64,000 bases of DNA, taken from contig NZ_FZNR01000004.1 of the NCBI RefSeq assembly GCF_900188005.1, forward strand, positions 124,001-188,000. The letters run 5' to 3'. Positions 34,998 through 43,631 of this stretch are shown one piece after another; within the stretch, counting starts at the first letter, position 1; each line of letters opens with the position of its first letter. Under the pieces are notes generated by a model that did no database searches, was not told the origin of the DNA, and saw only the letters and a program-made list of their open reading frames with translations. A program made the translations under genes and the position numbers. The DNA is from Actinoplanes regularis (GTDB taxonomy: Bacteria > Actinomycetota > Actinomycetes > Mycobacteriales > Micromonosporaceae).

Positions 34998-35531
34998 ATG
35001 GGCGACAGTGCAGAGTGGACGGACATCCGGCAGGGTGACACGGACGACGTCCCGGCTGTGATGGCGCTGCTCGACGGCGCGGTGCGGTGGCTGACCGCGC
35101 GTGACCGGCCGGGCCAGTGGGGCACCGAACCGCTCTCCGGGAGCCGGCGGCTGACCACCCTCATCTCCGGGATCGCCGCCGACCGCGGCCTCCACCTGGC
35201 GGTTCGCGGTGACGAGGTCGTCGGCGCGCTCGGCATCGGCCGGCCCCCGGCCTGGGTCACCCCGGCGGTCGAGCCCGAGCTGTACATCATGCTGTTGGTG
35301 ACCGATCGGGACCATGCCGGCGAGGGTGTCGGCGGGCGGCTCCTGGCGTACGCCCGGAGCCTCGCGCTGGCCGCCGGGGTGAGCCTGCTGCGGGTCGACT
35401 GCTATGCCGGGGACGATCAGGCGCTGGTGCGGTACTACGAGGGCCAGGGCTTCACCGCGACCCAGCGGTTCACGGTCCCCCAGGGCGACGCCCGCTGGCC
35501 CGGCCAGGTTCTGGAGCAACGGCTGGGATGA
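34998..35531 (+). CDS. GNAT-family N-acetyltransferase
   Basis: A 177-residue GNAT protein. The acetyl-CoA motif A is LLVTDRDHAGEGVGGRLLAYA, followed by ALAAGVSLLRVDCYAGD and YYEGQGFT. ATG 34998 has GGGG just upstream; ATG 34989 is three codons earlier. The acceptor is unknown. Confidence 0.88.
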   Translation: MGDSAEWTDIRQGDTDDVPAVMALLDGAVRWLTARDRPGQWGTEPLSGSRRLTTLISGIAADRGLHLAVRGDEVVGALGIGRPPAWVTPAVEPELYIMLLVTDRDHAGEGVGGRLLAYARSLALAAGVSLLRVDCYAGDDQALVRYYEGQGFTATQRFTVPQGDARWPGQVLEQRLG

Positions 35532-35550
35532 CCCCGGCGCCTGAAGGGGG

Positions 35551-35955
35551 TCAGCGGGGCCGGGTCTCCAGGATCTCCTTGAGCAGGGCCAGGTCGGCGG
35601 CGACGGCGGCGGCGTCGCGGTCGAACTCGGCGTCGGTCATGCCGGGCATGCGGCGGACCGTGAACACCACCTCGGACTGCTCGCCGTCGGCGAGCACCCG
35701 GAACGGGACGTGGACGATCCCGCCGCCGGGGAGGTGCACCTCGTGGTCGAGGACGCCGAGGTCGTTGTGCGGGACGAAGACCACCTCGGCGCTGCCGCCC
35801 GGCACGTCGACGAGCCACCGGCCGGCCTCCAGCCGGACCGAGGCGCCCAGGCCGGGTGCCCAGTGGGCGAGGTTGGCCGGGTCGGCGGCGTATTCGTAGA
35901 CGAGCTGGGCCGGGCGGTCGATGTGCTCGCTCAGATGCCGGGATTCGGTGCCCAC
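35551..35955 (-). CDS. SRPBCC-family protein
   Basis: A 134-residue START-like protein (HIDRPAQLVYEYAADPANLAHWAPG opening, in landmark form, and MPGMTDAEFDRDAAAVAADLALLKEIL C-terminal helix). It probably binds a small hydrophobic ligand. It converges with the acetyltransferase gene. No more specific function can be supported. Confidence 0.82.
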   Translation of the reverse strand: MGTESRHLSEHIDRPAQLVYEYAADPANLAHWAPGLGASVRLEAGRWLVDVPGGSAEVVFVPHNDLGVLDHEVHLPGGGIVHVPFRVLADGEQSEVVFTVRRMPGMTDAEFDRDAAAVAADLALLKEILETRPR

Positions 35956-36080
35956 GTTCGCATCATCGCACGCTGCCCGGATCGTGGCCGGTCACCGGCC
36001 CGATGCCGCTGGAGGATCTCGTGATCGATCGATGGAACGGCTCTTGACGGGGCCCGCCCCTGAGGACATAGTCCGTATCC

Positions 36081-37007
36081 ATGAATGTGACACTGTTTCG
36101 TTCTTGGAAACGACTGGTGTCGGTGGCCGCGGTCGCCGCACTCGCCGGGTCGCTTCTCGCGCCCGTCTCCGCACAGGCCGCCGGCGCGGCCGTGGCCAGT
36201 TACCCCACGACGATCAACGGCGACGCCGCCGAGGTCTACCACCCGGTCCAGGGCAAGCGGCTGCCGGTGGCGCTGCTGCTGCAGGGCGCGAACGTCGACA
36301 AGTCCTACTACTCGGTGTACGCGTCGACGCTCGCCTCCTACGGCTTCGTCGTCGTGGTCCCGAACCACAGCCGTTCCCTGTTCGGCACGAGCGGCCTCTA
36401 CCCGGAGGGCGCCCAGGCCGGCTGGACCGTCGACTGGGCGGACGCCGAGGACTCCCGGGCGGACTCGCCGCTGTACCACCGGATCGACGAGCACACCCTG
36501 GTCCTCGCCGGGCACTCGTTCGGCGCGGCCACCGCGCTCAGCCTGAGCACCGGCCTCTGCGTCATCCCGTTCTGCACCGTCGCGAACGCGGCACCCAGCG
36601 AGCTGGAGGCGGTGGTGACCTACGGCGGCAACAACACGCTGTACGGCACGTCCCTGGTCCTGCCGGTGCTCAACACCGTGCCGGTCGGCTACCTCCAGGG
36701 CACCGCCGACGGGGTTGCCGCCCCGGCCGAGGGCCGGTCCACCTACAACCTCACCAGCGGTACCCCGAAGGCGTTCATCGAGGTGTCCGGAGCCAACCAC
36801 TACGGCATCACCGACGTGCAGAACCCGGCCGGGGCGGCCCCGGACGGATCGGCGCAGACCCTCGGCCAGGCGACCGGCGTCGAGACCATCGCGCGCTGGT
36901 CGGCGCAGTGGCTGCTGGCCCAGCTCGGCGACTCCGCCGCGAAGGATTACGTCTACAGCACCGGCGACGCGGCCGATGCGAACGTCGCCGTCACCTATGT
37001 GAAGTAG
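36081..37007 (+). CDS. Secreted alpha/beta-hydrolase
   Basis: A 308-residue protein with a Sec signal (cleavage near AQAAG, about 35) and an alpha/beta-hydrolase fold: LLLQGANVDKSYY oxyanion region, nucleophile in AGHSFGAAT and a His in GANHYGIT. The topology resembles chlorophyllase/dienelactone-hydrolase-like secreted esterases. The two cysteines in LCVIPFC could pair. Substrate unknown. Confidence 0.85.
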   Translation: MNVTLFRSWKRLVSVAAVAALAGSLLAPVSAQAAGAAVASYPTTINGDAAEVYHPVQGKRLPVALLLQGANVDKSYYSVYASTLASYGFVVVVPNHSRSLFGTSGLYPEGAQAGWTVDWADAEDSRADSPLYHRIDEHTLVLAGHSFGAATALSLSTGLCVIPFCTVANAAPSELEAVVTYGGNNTLYGTSLVLPVLNTVPVGYLQGTADGVAAPAEGRSTYNLTSGTPKAFIEVSGANHYGITDVQNPAGAAPDGSAQTLGQATGVETIARWSAQWLLAQLGDSAAKDYVYSTGDAADANVAVTYVK

Positions 37008-37030
37008 CGGCAGCCGGGCCGCCCCGCGCC

Positions 37031-37834
37031 TCAGCCGAGCGGGGCGGTCCCGACGGCGAGCAGGTGGGCGCTCGCGCTCAGCAGGTCGGGCTCGCTGCTG
37101 TAGACACGGGCCAGGTGCAGCGCGGCGTCGAAGATCGTCTCGGCGTTCGGGCCGGTCCCCGCCGCCTCCGTCGCGGGCCAGGCCGGGCCTTCGATCCCAT
37201 GGATGACGACGTCCGCCAGGCCGGCCTCGCGGCACTCCGCGAGGAGCTCGGCGACCCGGTGGAAGTAGGCCACGGTGAAGCCGATCGAGGAGTCGTTGAC
37301 CCCGTCCGTGATCAGGCGCCGCGACTCGGCGAGCATCCGCTCGTCGAACCGCGCGGTCGCCGCGAAGTCGACCGGCCCGGCGAACCGGCTGATCGCCGCC
37401 GCCGCGATCGGGCCGCCCGGGCGGGTGACCCGGATCGCCTCCCGGATCGCACGCACGCGATCGGCGCGTTCGTGCAGGTGGTAGAGGGGGCCGAGGAGCA
37501 GGGTGGCGTCCTGTGAGGCGTCCGGCTCGGGCAGGTCACGGGCGTCACCGACGACGGCGTCGATCGGCGGCTCGCCGGAGCGGGCCTGCGCGACGTGCGC
37601 CGGCACGAGATCGACCAGCCGGATCCGGTAACCGTCGGCGAGTAGCTCCCGGGCGTAGGCGCCGGGGCCACCGCCGACGTCCAGGATCCTGGCGGGCGCG
37701 GCGGGCAACACCTCGCGAAGCAGTTCGAGGGTGCGGATCCGCTCCAGCCGGCTCTGCGGGCGTCTCTCCAGCCGGGCGGCTTCGTCGTAGCGGTTCTCGT
37801 AGAAGGTAATGATCTCGGAGCTCACCTGATCCAT
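37031..37834 (-). CDS. Class I SAM-dependent methyltransferase
   Basis: A 267-residue Rossmann-fold methyltransferase with SAM motif I ILDVGGGPGAYA, acidic motif RLVDLVP and post-motif DASQDATLLLGPLYHL. The N-terminal helix region (SSEIITFYENRYDEAARLERRP) is a small-molecule methyltransferase type. Acceptor unknown. It stands between convergent and co-directional genes without an operon. Confidence 0.88.
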   Translation of the reverse strand: MDQVSSEIITFYENRYDEAARLERRPQSRLERIRTLELLREVLPAAPARILDVGGGPGAYARELLADGYRIRLVDLVPAHVAQARSGEPPIDAVVGDARDLPEPDASQDATLLLGPLYHLHERADRVRAIREAIRVTRPGGPIAAAAISRFAGPVDFAATARFDERMLAESRRLITDGVNDSSIGFTVAYFHRVAELLAECREAGLADVVIHGIEGPAWPATEAAGTGPNAETIFDAALHLARVYSSEPDLLSASAHLLAVGTAPLG

Positions 37835-37890
37835 CTGGCGAATCCTCGCGGGCGGTGCCGCCGCCGGCGAGCGATTTTCGATCAGGGTGA

Positions 37891-37920
37891 CCGGCCCCCG
37901 CCGGGTGGGACGGGGGCCGG
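37891..37920 (-). terminator. Hairpin terminator after the M28 peptidase gene
   Basis: A 10-bp stem (CCGGCCCCCG / CGGGGGCCGG) with a 10-base loop, directly downstream of the minus-strand peptidase gene. Confidence 0.6.
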
Positions 37921-37934
37921 AATCATTGGTGGGG

Positions 37935-39461
37935 TCAGCGGGCGAGGTGGTCGCCCTGGTAGGGAAGCTTCGGCGCGGCGGCGCGGGCCGAGGCCCGGAG
38001 GCTGCCGTCGGGGTAGAAGCCGGACTTGGTGAGGGCCAGGGTCAGCACCGCGTGCGCGGCGCCGTCACCCAGCTCGGCCAGGGCCTTGGTGTTCAGATTG
38101 TTGATGTCGTCGCAGGCCTGGTGGTAACAGGCGTCGTAGGGCGCGTCGGCGGTGCCGCCGTAGACCGCGGCCTGTTCCGCGGTCTTGACACCCTCGGCGC
38201 CGCTGAACAGTCCGCCGGCCGGGATGCCGGCGTCGATGAACGGGCCGTAGTCGCTACGGCCGTCGAACGCGGTCGGGTCGGTGGCCAGGCCCTGCGCGGC
38301 GAAGTACTTGTTGAACAGCGCCTCGATCTGGTCGGAGCCGTACGGGCCGGACGCGCCGGTGGCCGAGCCGTCACCGTCGTAGACGAAGCGGACATAGTTC
38401 GGCGAGCCGAGCATGTCGAAGTTCAGGTTCGCGTAGATCTGGGTGAGCTCGGTGTCGCTCAGGTTGGCGACGTAGTGCTCGGAGCCGAGCAGGCCGGCCT
38501 CCTCGGCGCCCCAGAAGGCGAAACGGACCTTCTGCCGGGGCTTGATCTTCAGCTTGGCCAGCTGGACGGCGATCTCCAGGTCGGTGGCGGTGCCGCTGCC
38601 GTCGTCGTTGATGCCCGGCCCGTCGACCACCGAGTCGAGGTGCGAGCCGACCACCAGCACCCGGTCCGGGTTGCCGCCGGGGGTGTCCGCGATGATGTTG
38701 CTGGTCTGCGCGTCCAGGTTGATCTCGGTGCTGGTCTGCACCCGCACGCTGACGGTGCCGGCGGACGCCGCTCCGGCGAGCGCGCTGCCGTCGGCGAAGC
38801 TCAGCCCGACCACCGGGATCCCGACCGGCCCGCCCAGCGTGCCCTGGAACAGCTCGGTCCGCCCGGGCTGGCCCTCGTTGAAGATGATGGCCGCGTCGTA
38901 TCCGGCGGTCACCGCGTTGGCGGCCTTCACCGAGAAGTTGCAGCCGCCCCGCTGGATCAGGGCGATCTCGGGCGCGGTCGCCGAGGCCGGCGCGAAGTCG
39001 GTGACCGCGCAACCGGCCGTGGAGCTCGGCGCGGGGGTGGGTGGCAGGACGTTGTTCAGGGCGGGCACCACCCGGCCGGTGACGTCGCCGCTACCCGAGT
39101 AGTCGTAGGTGACCGTCTCGTAGGCGGGCCCGGCCGGCGAGACCGGGGTGAGCGCCGCGGGTGTCAGCTCCCGGTAGAACGGGAACGTGAACTTCTGCTC
39201 CTTGACCTGGTAACCGGCCTTCCGGAGGACATCCTTGACGTACGCGGCGCTGGCCGTGAAGCCCGACGTGCCCGAGGCCCGGGTCCCGCCGTTCTGAGTC
39301 GCGATCCGCTGCAGCACGCGCTCGTGCCCCAGGATCCCGGAGACCGTGACCGCGTCACGCAGCTTCTTGGTGTTGATCTCATCCACCGCGGACGCCGGCT
39401 GCGCGGCCAGCGTCACGATCAGGGCGGCGGTGAGCGGAACGGCGAGAATGCGTTTACGCAA
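37935..39461 (-). CDS. Secreted M28-family aminopeptidase with PA domain
   Basis: A 508-residue Sec-exported zinc aminopeptidase. After a signal (about 26 residues) and a pro-region comes the catalytic domain, interrupted by a PA domain. Zinc ligands are visible: His/Asp in GSHLDSVVDGPGINDDGSG, Glu in WGAEEAGLLG, Asp in NFDMLGSPN and His in CYHQACDD. It would trim N-terminal residues from extracellular peptides for nutrition. Close relatives include Streptomyces-type and vacuolar aminopeptidase Y-type enzymes. Confidence 0.92.
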   Translation of the reverse strand: MRKRILAVPLTAALIVTLAAQPASAVDEINTKKLRDAVTVSGILGHERVLQRIATQNGGTRASGTSGFTASAAYVKDVLRKAGYQVKEQKFTFPFYRELTPAALTPVSPAGPAYETVTYDYSGSGDVTGRVVPALNNVLPPTPAPSSTAGCAVTDFAPASATAPEIALIQRGGCNFSVKAANAVTAGYDAAIIFNEGQPGRTELFQGTLGGPVGIPVVGLSFADGSALAGAASAGTVSVRVQTSTEINLDAQTSNIIADTPGGNPDRVLVVGSHLDSVVDGPGINDDGSGTATDLEIAVQLAKLKIKPRQKVRFAFWGAEEAGLLGSEHYVANLSDTELTQIYANLNFDMLGSPNYVRFVYDGDGSATGASGPYGSDQIEALFNKYFAAQGLATDPTAFDGRSDYGPFIDAGIPAGGLFSGAEGVKTAEQAAVYGGTADAPYDACYHQACDDINNLNTKALAELGDGAAHAVLTLALTKSGFYPDGSLRASARAAAPKLPYQGDHLAR

Positions 39462-39635
39462 CGTGGTTCCTCCACATTCGACGGACGCGACGACCGCGTG
39501 CCGCCGCCGGGGTCGCCGGCCGCGCCCACGGCATCGAGGGTGATCAGCGTCCGAAGATTAACTGACCTGAATGTGACGGGGAAGCGCCACCGTGTCACTC
39601 TGGGGAAAGTTGGAAAGCGGAGGAAAAGCGCCCCC

Positions 39636-39712
39636 ATGAGCGAGCTTGCGAGCGAATCGGTCAGCTCAGTCAAAAGGTCGTGGCGACGCCGGAGCGAAGC
39701 GGAGGTGGCCCC
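39636..39712 (+). repeat. Leader-ORF repeat, tandem copy A (77 bp)
   Basis: The unit is an ORF of 26 codons (MSELASESVSSVKRS, then WRRRSEAEVAP). It starts with ATGAGC and its TGA (39714-39716) overlaps the ATG of copy B as ATGA. It ends with GCGGAGGTGGC, a strong ribosome-binding sequence for the next start. It is visibly less G/C-rich than its surroundings. Confidence 0.85.
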
Positions 39713-39789
39713 ATGAGCGAGCTTGCGAGCGAATCGGTTGGCACAGTTGTTGGCTCATGTCGACGCCGGAGCGAAGCGGAGGTGGCGGT
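39713..39789 (+). repeat. Leader-ORF repeat, tandem copy B (77 bp)
   Basis: Same architecture as copy A, peptide MSELASESVGTVVGS then CRRRSEAEVAV. Its stop overlaps copy C's ATG. The middle differs from copy A but is shared with copy C, so B and C are the more recent duplicates. Confidence 0.85.
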
Positions 39790-39866
39790 ATGAGCGAGCT
39801 TGCGAGTGAATCGGTTGGCACAGTTGTTGGTTCGTGTCGACGCCGGAGCGAAGCGGAGGTGGCGCC
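39790..39866 (+). repeat. Leader-ORF repeat, tandem copy C (77 bp)
   Basis: Differs from copy B at only a few bases in its coding part and in the spacer before the next start. Its TGA (39868-39870) overlaps the AAA ATPase ATG at 39867, and its GGAGGT provides that gene's ribosome-binding site. Confidence 0.85.
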
Positions 39867-41312
39867 ATGAACCGGGAGATCTTCGAGTACTTTGGCGCAG
39901 CTGTCGAACTGGTCGACGCGTCCACGATTTTGGCGGCCGCCCGGGTTAATCCGGTCGAACTGGTGCACCACGCCGAATGGCCGGCTCCGGTTCAACGCGT
40001 CGAGCTCACCGTGTCGAGCACAGCCGACGCGGCCGACCCGGCGCACGTGTTCGTCGCGCGGCTCCACGCCGGTGCGGAGCCGATGACCACCGAGCGGATG
40101 CGGGGGATGGTGCTGGGCCACGACCCGATCGGCCTGCTGCTGTCCAAGCGGATCGCCGAGGGGGATCCGGTCGCCACCCGGCTCGTCGACGGGGTGGGTG
40201 CGGCGGCGGCCGCGGCGTACCGGAAATTGGGTTTCGACAAGGCGAACGGCCCGGCGCCGGACCGCTCACCGGGAGTCTTCGCGGACGCCGCCGTCGGGCT
40301 GCGGGCCGAAGTGGATCACGAGGCGGACGGCGACGTCATCCGGTTGCGGGCCGAAGTGCCGCGCGACGAGGTGACCGCGAACCACCTGCGCGCCTTCGTC
40401 ACCCTCACCCTGCAGGCGGTGGTCGAGCTGGCCGAACCGGACGCGCTGCGCGGACGCCGCTATGTGTTCAGCCGGGAGGCCGTCCCGCCGCCGGCCCCGG
40501 TCACCACCCAGCAGGTCACCCTGGACATGGTCGGCGGTCTGGTGGACGTGGTCGCCGAGCTTCGGCAGATCGCGGTGTCGTTCCGGCATCCGGAGGCGAT
40601 GGCGCGCTGGGGCGCGCGCCGCCCGCAGGGGCTGCTGATGTACGGGCCGCCCGGCACCGGCAAGACCATGCTGTCGCGCGCCCTCGCGAACGAGATCGGC
40701 GCGGATTTCCGGGAGATCCGCACCCCGGAGATCCTGGACAAGTGGCTCGGCGGCTCGGAGCGCAACATCAAGCAGATCTTCCGCGACGCCCGCCGCTACC
40801 GGGTTCCGACGCTGATGCTGTTCGACGAGTTCGACTCGATCGTGAGCTATGCCGGTGCCGGTGGGGACGCCGCCAGCCAGGCGCTCAACGCGGTGGCCGG
40901 GATCTTCAAGCAGGAGATGAACGATCTGATCGAGGCGAACCCGGACGTGATCGTGGTGGCCACCACCAACTTCCCGGAGCGGGTCGACGAGTCGCTGATC
41001 CGTTCCGGACGCTTCGACGTCAAGATCAGCGTGCCGAAGCCCGACGAGGCGAGCCGCGCGGAGATCTTCCGGAAGATGATCGAGGGCCTCGTCGCGGCGC
41101 ACGAGCGGGGCGGGTTCCGGATGTTCGCCGACGAGCTGGACCTGACCGCGCTCGGGGTGGCCAGCACCGGGATGACCGGCGCCGACATCAAGGAGGCGCT
41201 GCGCCGGGTGCAGATGACCAAGGCGATGCAGGAGGCCCGGACGGGACGGGCCGAGCCGATCTCCCAGGCGGAGCTCCTGGCGGCGGTGCGGGACCTGCGC
41301 GGCAACGTCTGA
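39867..41312 (+). CDS. AAA-family ATPase (FtsH/Cdc48-like AAA module) with unknown N-terminal domain
   Basis: A 481-residue protein. The AAA module (about 220-440) has Walker A GPPGTGKT, Walker B LMLFDEFDS, sensor 1 VATTNFPE and an arginine-finger region RSGRFD. The first 210 residues do not match a family I know, and there is no membrane segment or protease domain. It would remodel or disassemble a protein partner in an ATP-dependent ring (inference). It is preceded by three tandem leader-ORF repeats and has no obvious partner gene. Confidence 0.88.
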   Translation: MNREIFEYFGAAVELVDASTILAAARVNPVELVHHAEWPAPVQRVELTVSSTADAADPAHVFVARLHAGAEPMTTERMRGMVLGHDPIGLLLSKRIAEGDPVATRLVDGVGAAAAAAYRKLGFDKANGPAPDRSPGVFADAAVGLRAEVDHEADGDVIRLRAEVPRDEVTANHLRAFVTLTLQAVVELAEPDALRGRRYVFSREAVPPPAPVTTQQVTLDMVGGLVDVVAELRQIAVSFRHPEAMARWGARRPQGLLMYGPPGTGKTMLSRALANEIGADFREIRTPEILDKWLGGSERNIKQIFRDARRYRVPTLMLFDEFDSIVSYAGAGGDAASQALNAVAGIFKQEMNDLIEANPDVIVVATTNFPERVDESLIRSGRFDVKISVPKPDEASRAEIFRKMIEGLVAAHERGGFRMFADELDLTALGVASTGMTGADIKEALRRVQMTKAMQEARTGRAEPISQAELLAAVRDLRGNV

Positions 41313-41342
41313 CCGAGCCGTCCCGCCCGCCGGGGTCCGGGG

Positions 41343-42965
41343 TCAGGCGGGTGCGGCGCGCTCCACGATGCTCGCGGTGTCCACTCCGGCGGGCAGCGTG
41401 CCGAACGTGTGGCCCCAGTCCCCGCCCAGCCGGCTCGCGCAGAACGCGTCGGCGACCTCGGCCGGTGCGTGCCGGACGAGCAGGGAACCCTGCAGCACCA
41501 GGGCCATCCGCTCGACGATCCGCCGCGCCCGTACCTCCGGATCGCTCTTCTCCGCGAGCTGGGCCCGGAGGTCGCGGACCGCCTCGTCGAGGCGCCGGTC
41601 GGCGCCGCCCGCGGCGGCGACCTCGGTGAAGAAAGCCTCCAGGCTCTCCGGTTCGCGGTGGATCGCCCGGAGCACGTCCAGCGCCTGTACGTTCCCGGAA
41701 CCCTCCCAGATCGAGTTGAGCGGCGCGTCCCGGTAGAGCCGGGGCAGCCCGGAGTCCTCGACGTAGCCGTTGCCGCCCAGACACTCCAGGGCCTCGCCGA
41801 CCACGGCCGGCTGCCGCTTGCAGACCCAGAACTTGCCGACCGGGATGGCCAGCCGGCGGAACGCCTGCTCGGCCCGGTCGCCGCGGACCGCCCGGTCGAC
41901 CGCGCCGGCCAGTCGCATGGTCAGCACGGTCGCCGCCTCCGACTCGATCGCCAGGTCGGCGAGGACGTTGCGCATGGCCGGCTTGCCGATCAGCGGGCCG
42001 CCGAACGCGGAGCGGTGCGTCGCGTGGTGGATGGCCTGGACGAGCGCCGCGCGCATCCCGGAGGCGGAGCCGATCACGCAGTCCAGCCGGGTCATCGACA
42101 CCATCTCGATGATGGTGCGGACGCCCTGGCCCTCGCCGCCGACCAGCCAGGCGACCGTGCGGTCGAACTCCGGCTCGCTGGAGGCGTTGCTGCGGTTGCC
42201 GAGCTTGTCCTTGAGCCGCTGGATCCGGAACGTGTTGCGGGTGCCGTCCGGCAGGATCCGGGGGACCAGGAAGCAGGAGAGGCCGCCCGGGGCCTGCGCG
42301 AGGACCAGGAACAGGTCGCACATCGGGGCGCTGGTGAACCACTTGTGGCCGGTCAGGAGCCAGGTGCCGTCCGCCGAGGCCACGGCCGTCGTGGTGTTCG
42401 CCCGGACGTCCGAGCCGCCCTGCTTCTCGGTCATGCCCATGCCCGCGAGCAGGCCGCCCTTCGACGCGGGGGTGCGCAGGCCGGGGTCGTAGGAGCGGCT
42501 GGTCAGCAGCGGCTCGTAGCGGGCGGCGAGCTCAGCGTTGTTGCGCAGGGCCGGGACCACGGCGTACGTCATGGAGATCGGGCAGGCGTGCCCGGCCTCG
42601 GGCTGCGACCAGACGTAGAAGCCGGCCGCGCGGGCCACGTGCGCGCCGGGGCGCGGGTCGGCCCACGCGGCGCCGGCCAGGCCCTCGGAGACGGCGACGT
42701 CCATCAAGCGGTGCCAGGACGGGTGGAAGTCGACCTCGTCGAGGCGGTGACCGTACCGGTCGTGGGTGAGCAGGCGCGGCTCGTACCGGTTCGCCTCGTC
42801 GGCCCATCGCGAGGTCTCCGCGGTGCCCGCGCGCAGGCCGAGCTTGTGCAGGTCGCCGGCGGCCCAGCCGGCGCCCTCGCGCTCGAGGGCCGCGACGAGA
42901 GCGGCGTCAGCGGTGACGTCATGTCCAGCGAGCGGGGGAGCCTGGTTGAACACCTCGTGGGTCAC
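41343..42965 (-). CDS. AidB-like acyl-CoA dehydrogenase family protein
   Basis: This 540-residue flavoprotein matches the AidB branch: EANRYEPRLLTHDRYGHRLDEV, TEKQGGSDVRANTT, TGHKWFTSAPMCD and RLYRDAPLNSIWEGSGNVQALD (landmarks). AidB is induced by alkylating damage in E. coli and binds DNA there; whether this one is a DNA-protection protein or an isovaleryl-type dehydrogenase is not decided. It converges with the AAA ATPase gene. Confidence 0.88.
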   Translation of the reverse strand: MTHEVFNQAPPLAGHDVTADAALVAALEREGAGWAAGDLHKLGLRAGTAETSRWADEANRYEPRLLTHDRYGHRLDEVDFHPSWHRLMDVAVSEGLAGAAWADPRPGAHVARAAGFYVWSQPEAGHACPISMTYAVVPALRNNAELAARYEPLLTSRSYDPGLRTPASKGGLLAGMGMTEKQGGSDVRANTTTAVASADGTWLLTGHKWFTSAPMCDLFLVLAQAPGGLSCFLVPRILPDGTRNTFRIQRLKDKLGNRSNASSEPEFDRTVAWLVGGEGQGVRTIIEMVSMTRLDCVIGSASGMRAALVQAIHHATHRSAFGGPLIGKPAMRNVLADLAIESEAATVLTMRLAGAVDRAVRGDRAEQAFRRLAIPVGKFWVCKRQPAVVGEALECLGGNGYVEDSGLPRLYRDAPLNSIWEGSGNVQALDVLRAIHREPESLEAFFTEVAAAGGADRRLDEAVRDLRAQLAEKSDPEVRARRIVERMALVLQGSLLVRHAPAEVADAFCASRLGGDWGHTFGTLPAGVDTASIVERAAPA

Positions 42966-43019
42966 GCCCGCACCTTACTCCCCGGTAACCAACAGTGGGG
43001 TGGCCGGATCGGGGCTCTT

Positions 43020-43511
43020 CTAACAACCGTTCCCGTTGCCGGGGCAGGGCTCGTGACCGATGGCGTCGTTGACCCGCTCGCTGATCTGGCGCAGCTGTTT
43101 GTACTGCGTCTTGGTGAGTGCGTCGATCAGCAGCCGGCGGACCTCGGCGACGTGGCCGGGCGCGGTGGCCACCACCTTCTCCCAGCCGGCGTCGGTGAGC
43201 ACGGCGAGGGTGTAGCGGCCGTCGGTGGGGTCGGGGATCCGGTAGAGCCAGCCCTTGGACTCCAGACGGCGGGCGGTGTGCGAGAGCCGGGAGAGCGAGC
43301 AGGCGCTGAACTCGGCCAGCGTGCTCATCCGCAGGGTGCGGTCGGGCCTCATCGAGAGGCCGGCGAGCACCTGGTACTCGAAGAGCGACACGCCGGCGTG
43401 GTGTTGCAGGTCGGCGTCGAGGGCGGCCGGGAACCGGGTGATCATCTTGATCATGGCGAGCCAGGTGGCCTGCTCCTCGGCGTCGAGCCAGCGTGGCTCC
43501 TCGGTGCTCAT
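43020..43511 (-). CDS. MarR-family transcriptional regulator
   Basis: The 163-residue protein (starting MSTEEPRWL) has a winged-helix MarR core: VSLFEYQVLAGLS, TLAEFSACSLSRLSHTARRLESKGWL and wing DPTDGRYTLAVLT. Longer GTG/ATG forms to 43538 would run into an operator copy. It is divergent from the azoreductase-type gene, and three TTGA-N4-TCAA sites stand between them, so it probably represses both. Confidence 0.9.
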   Translation of the reverse strand: MSTEEPRWLDAEEQATWLAMIKMITRFPAALDADLQHHAGVSLFEYQVLAGLSMRPDRTLRMSTLAEFSACSLSRLSHTARRLESKGWLYRIPDPTDGRYTLAVLTDAGWEKVVATAPGHVAEVRRLLIDALTKTQYKQLRQISERVNDAIGHEPCPGNGNGC

Positions 43512-43526
43512 GGGCACCACCTTAGC

Positions 43527-43605
43527 TTGAATCGTCAACCGCGACCGTGACCATTGCGACTTGACGCTTCAACTCATCAGGGCCTACCTTGAGTTGACGG
43601 TTCAA
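43527..43605. promoter_or_regulatory. Three copies of a TTGA-N4-TCAA operator
   Basis: Palindromes occur at 43527-43538 (centre ATCG), 43561-43572 (centre CGCT) and 43594-43605 (centre CGGT). They are spaced 34 and 33 bases apart, about three helical turns. They lie between the divergent MarR and flavin-reductase genes. Confidence 0.75.
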
Positions 43606-43631
43606 GTCCGAAAGCAATGGGAGCAGTACCG

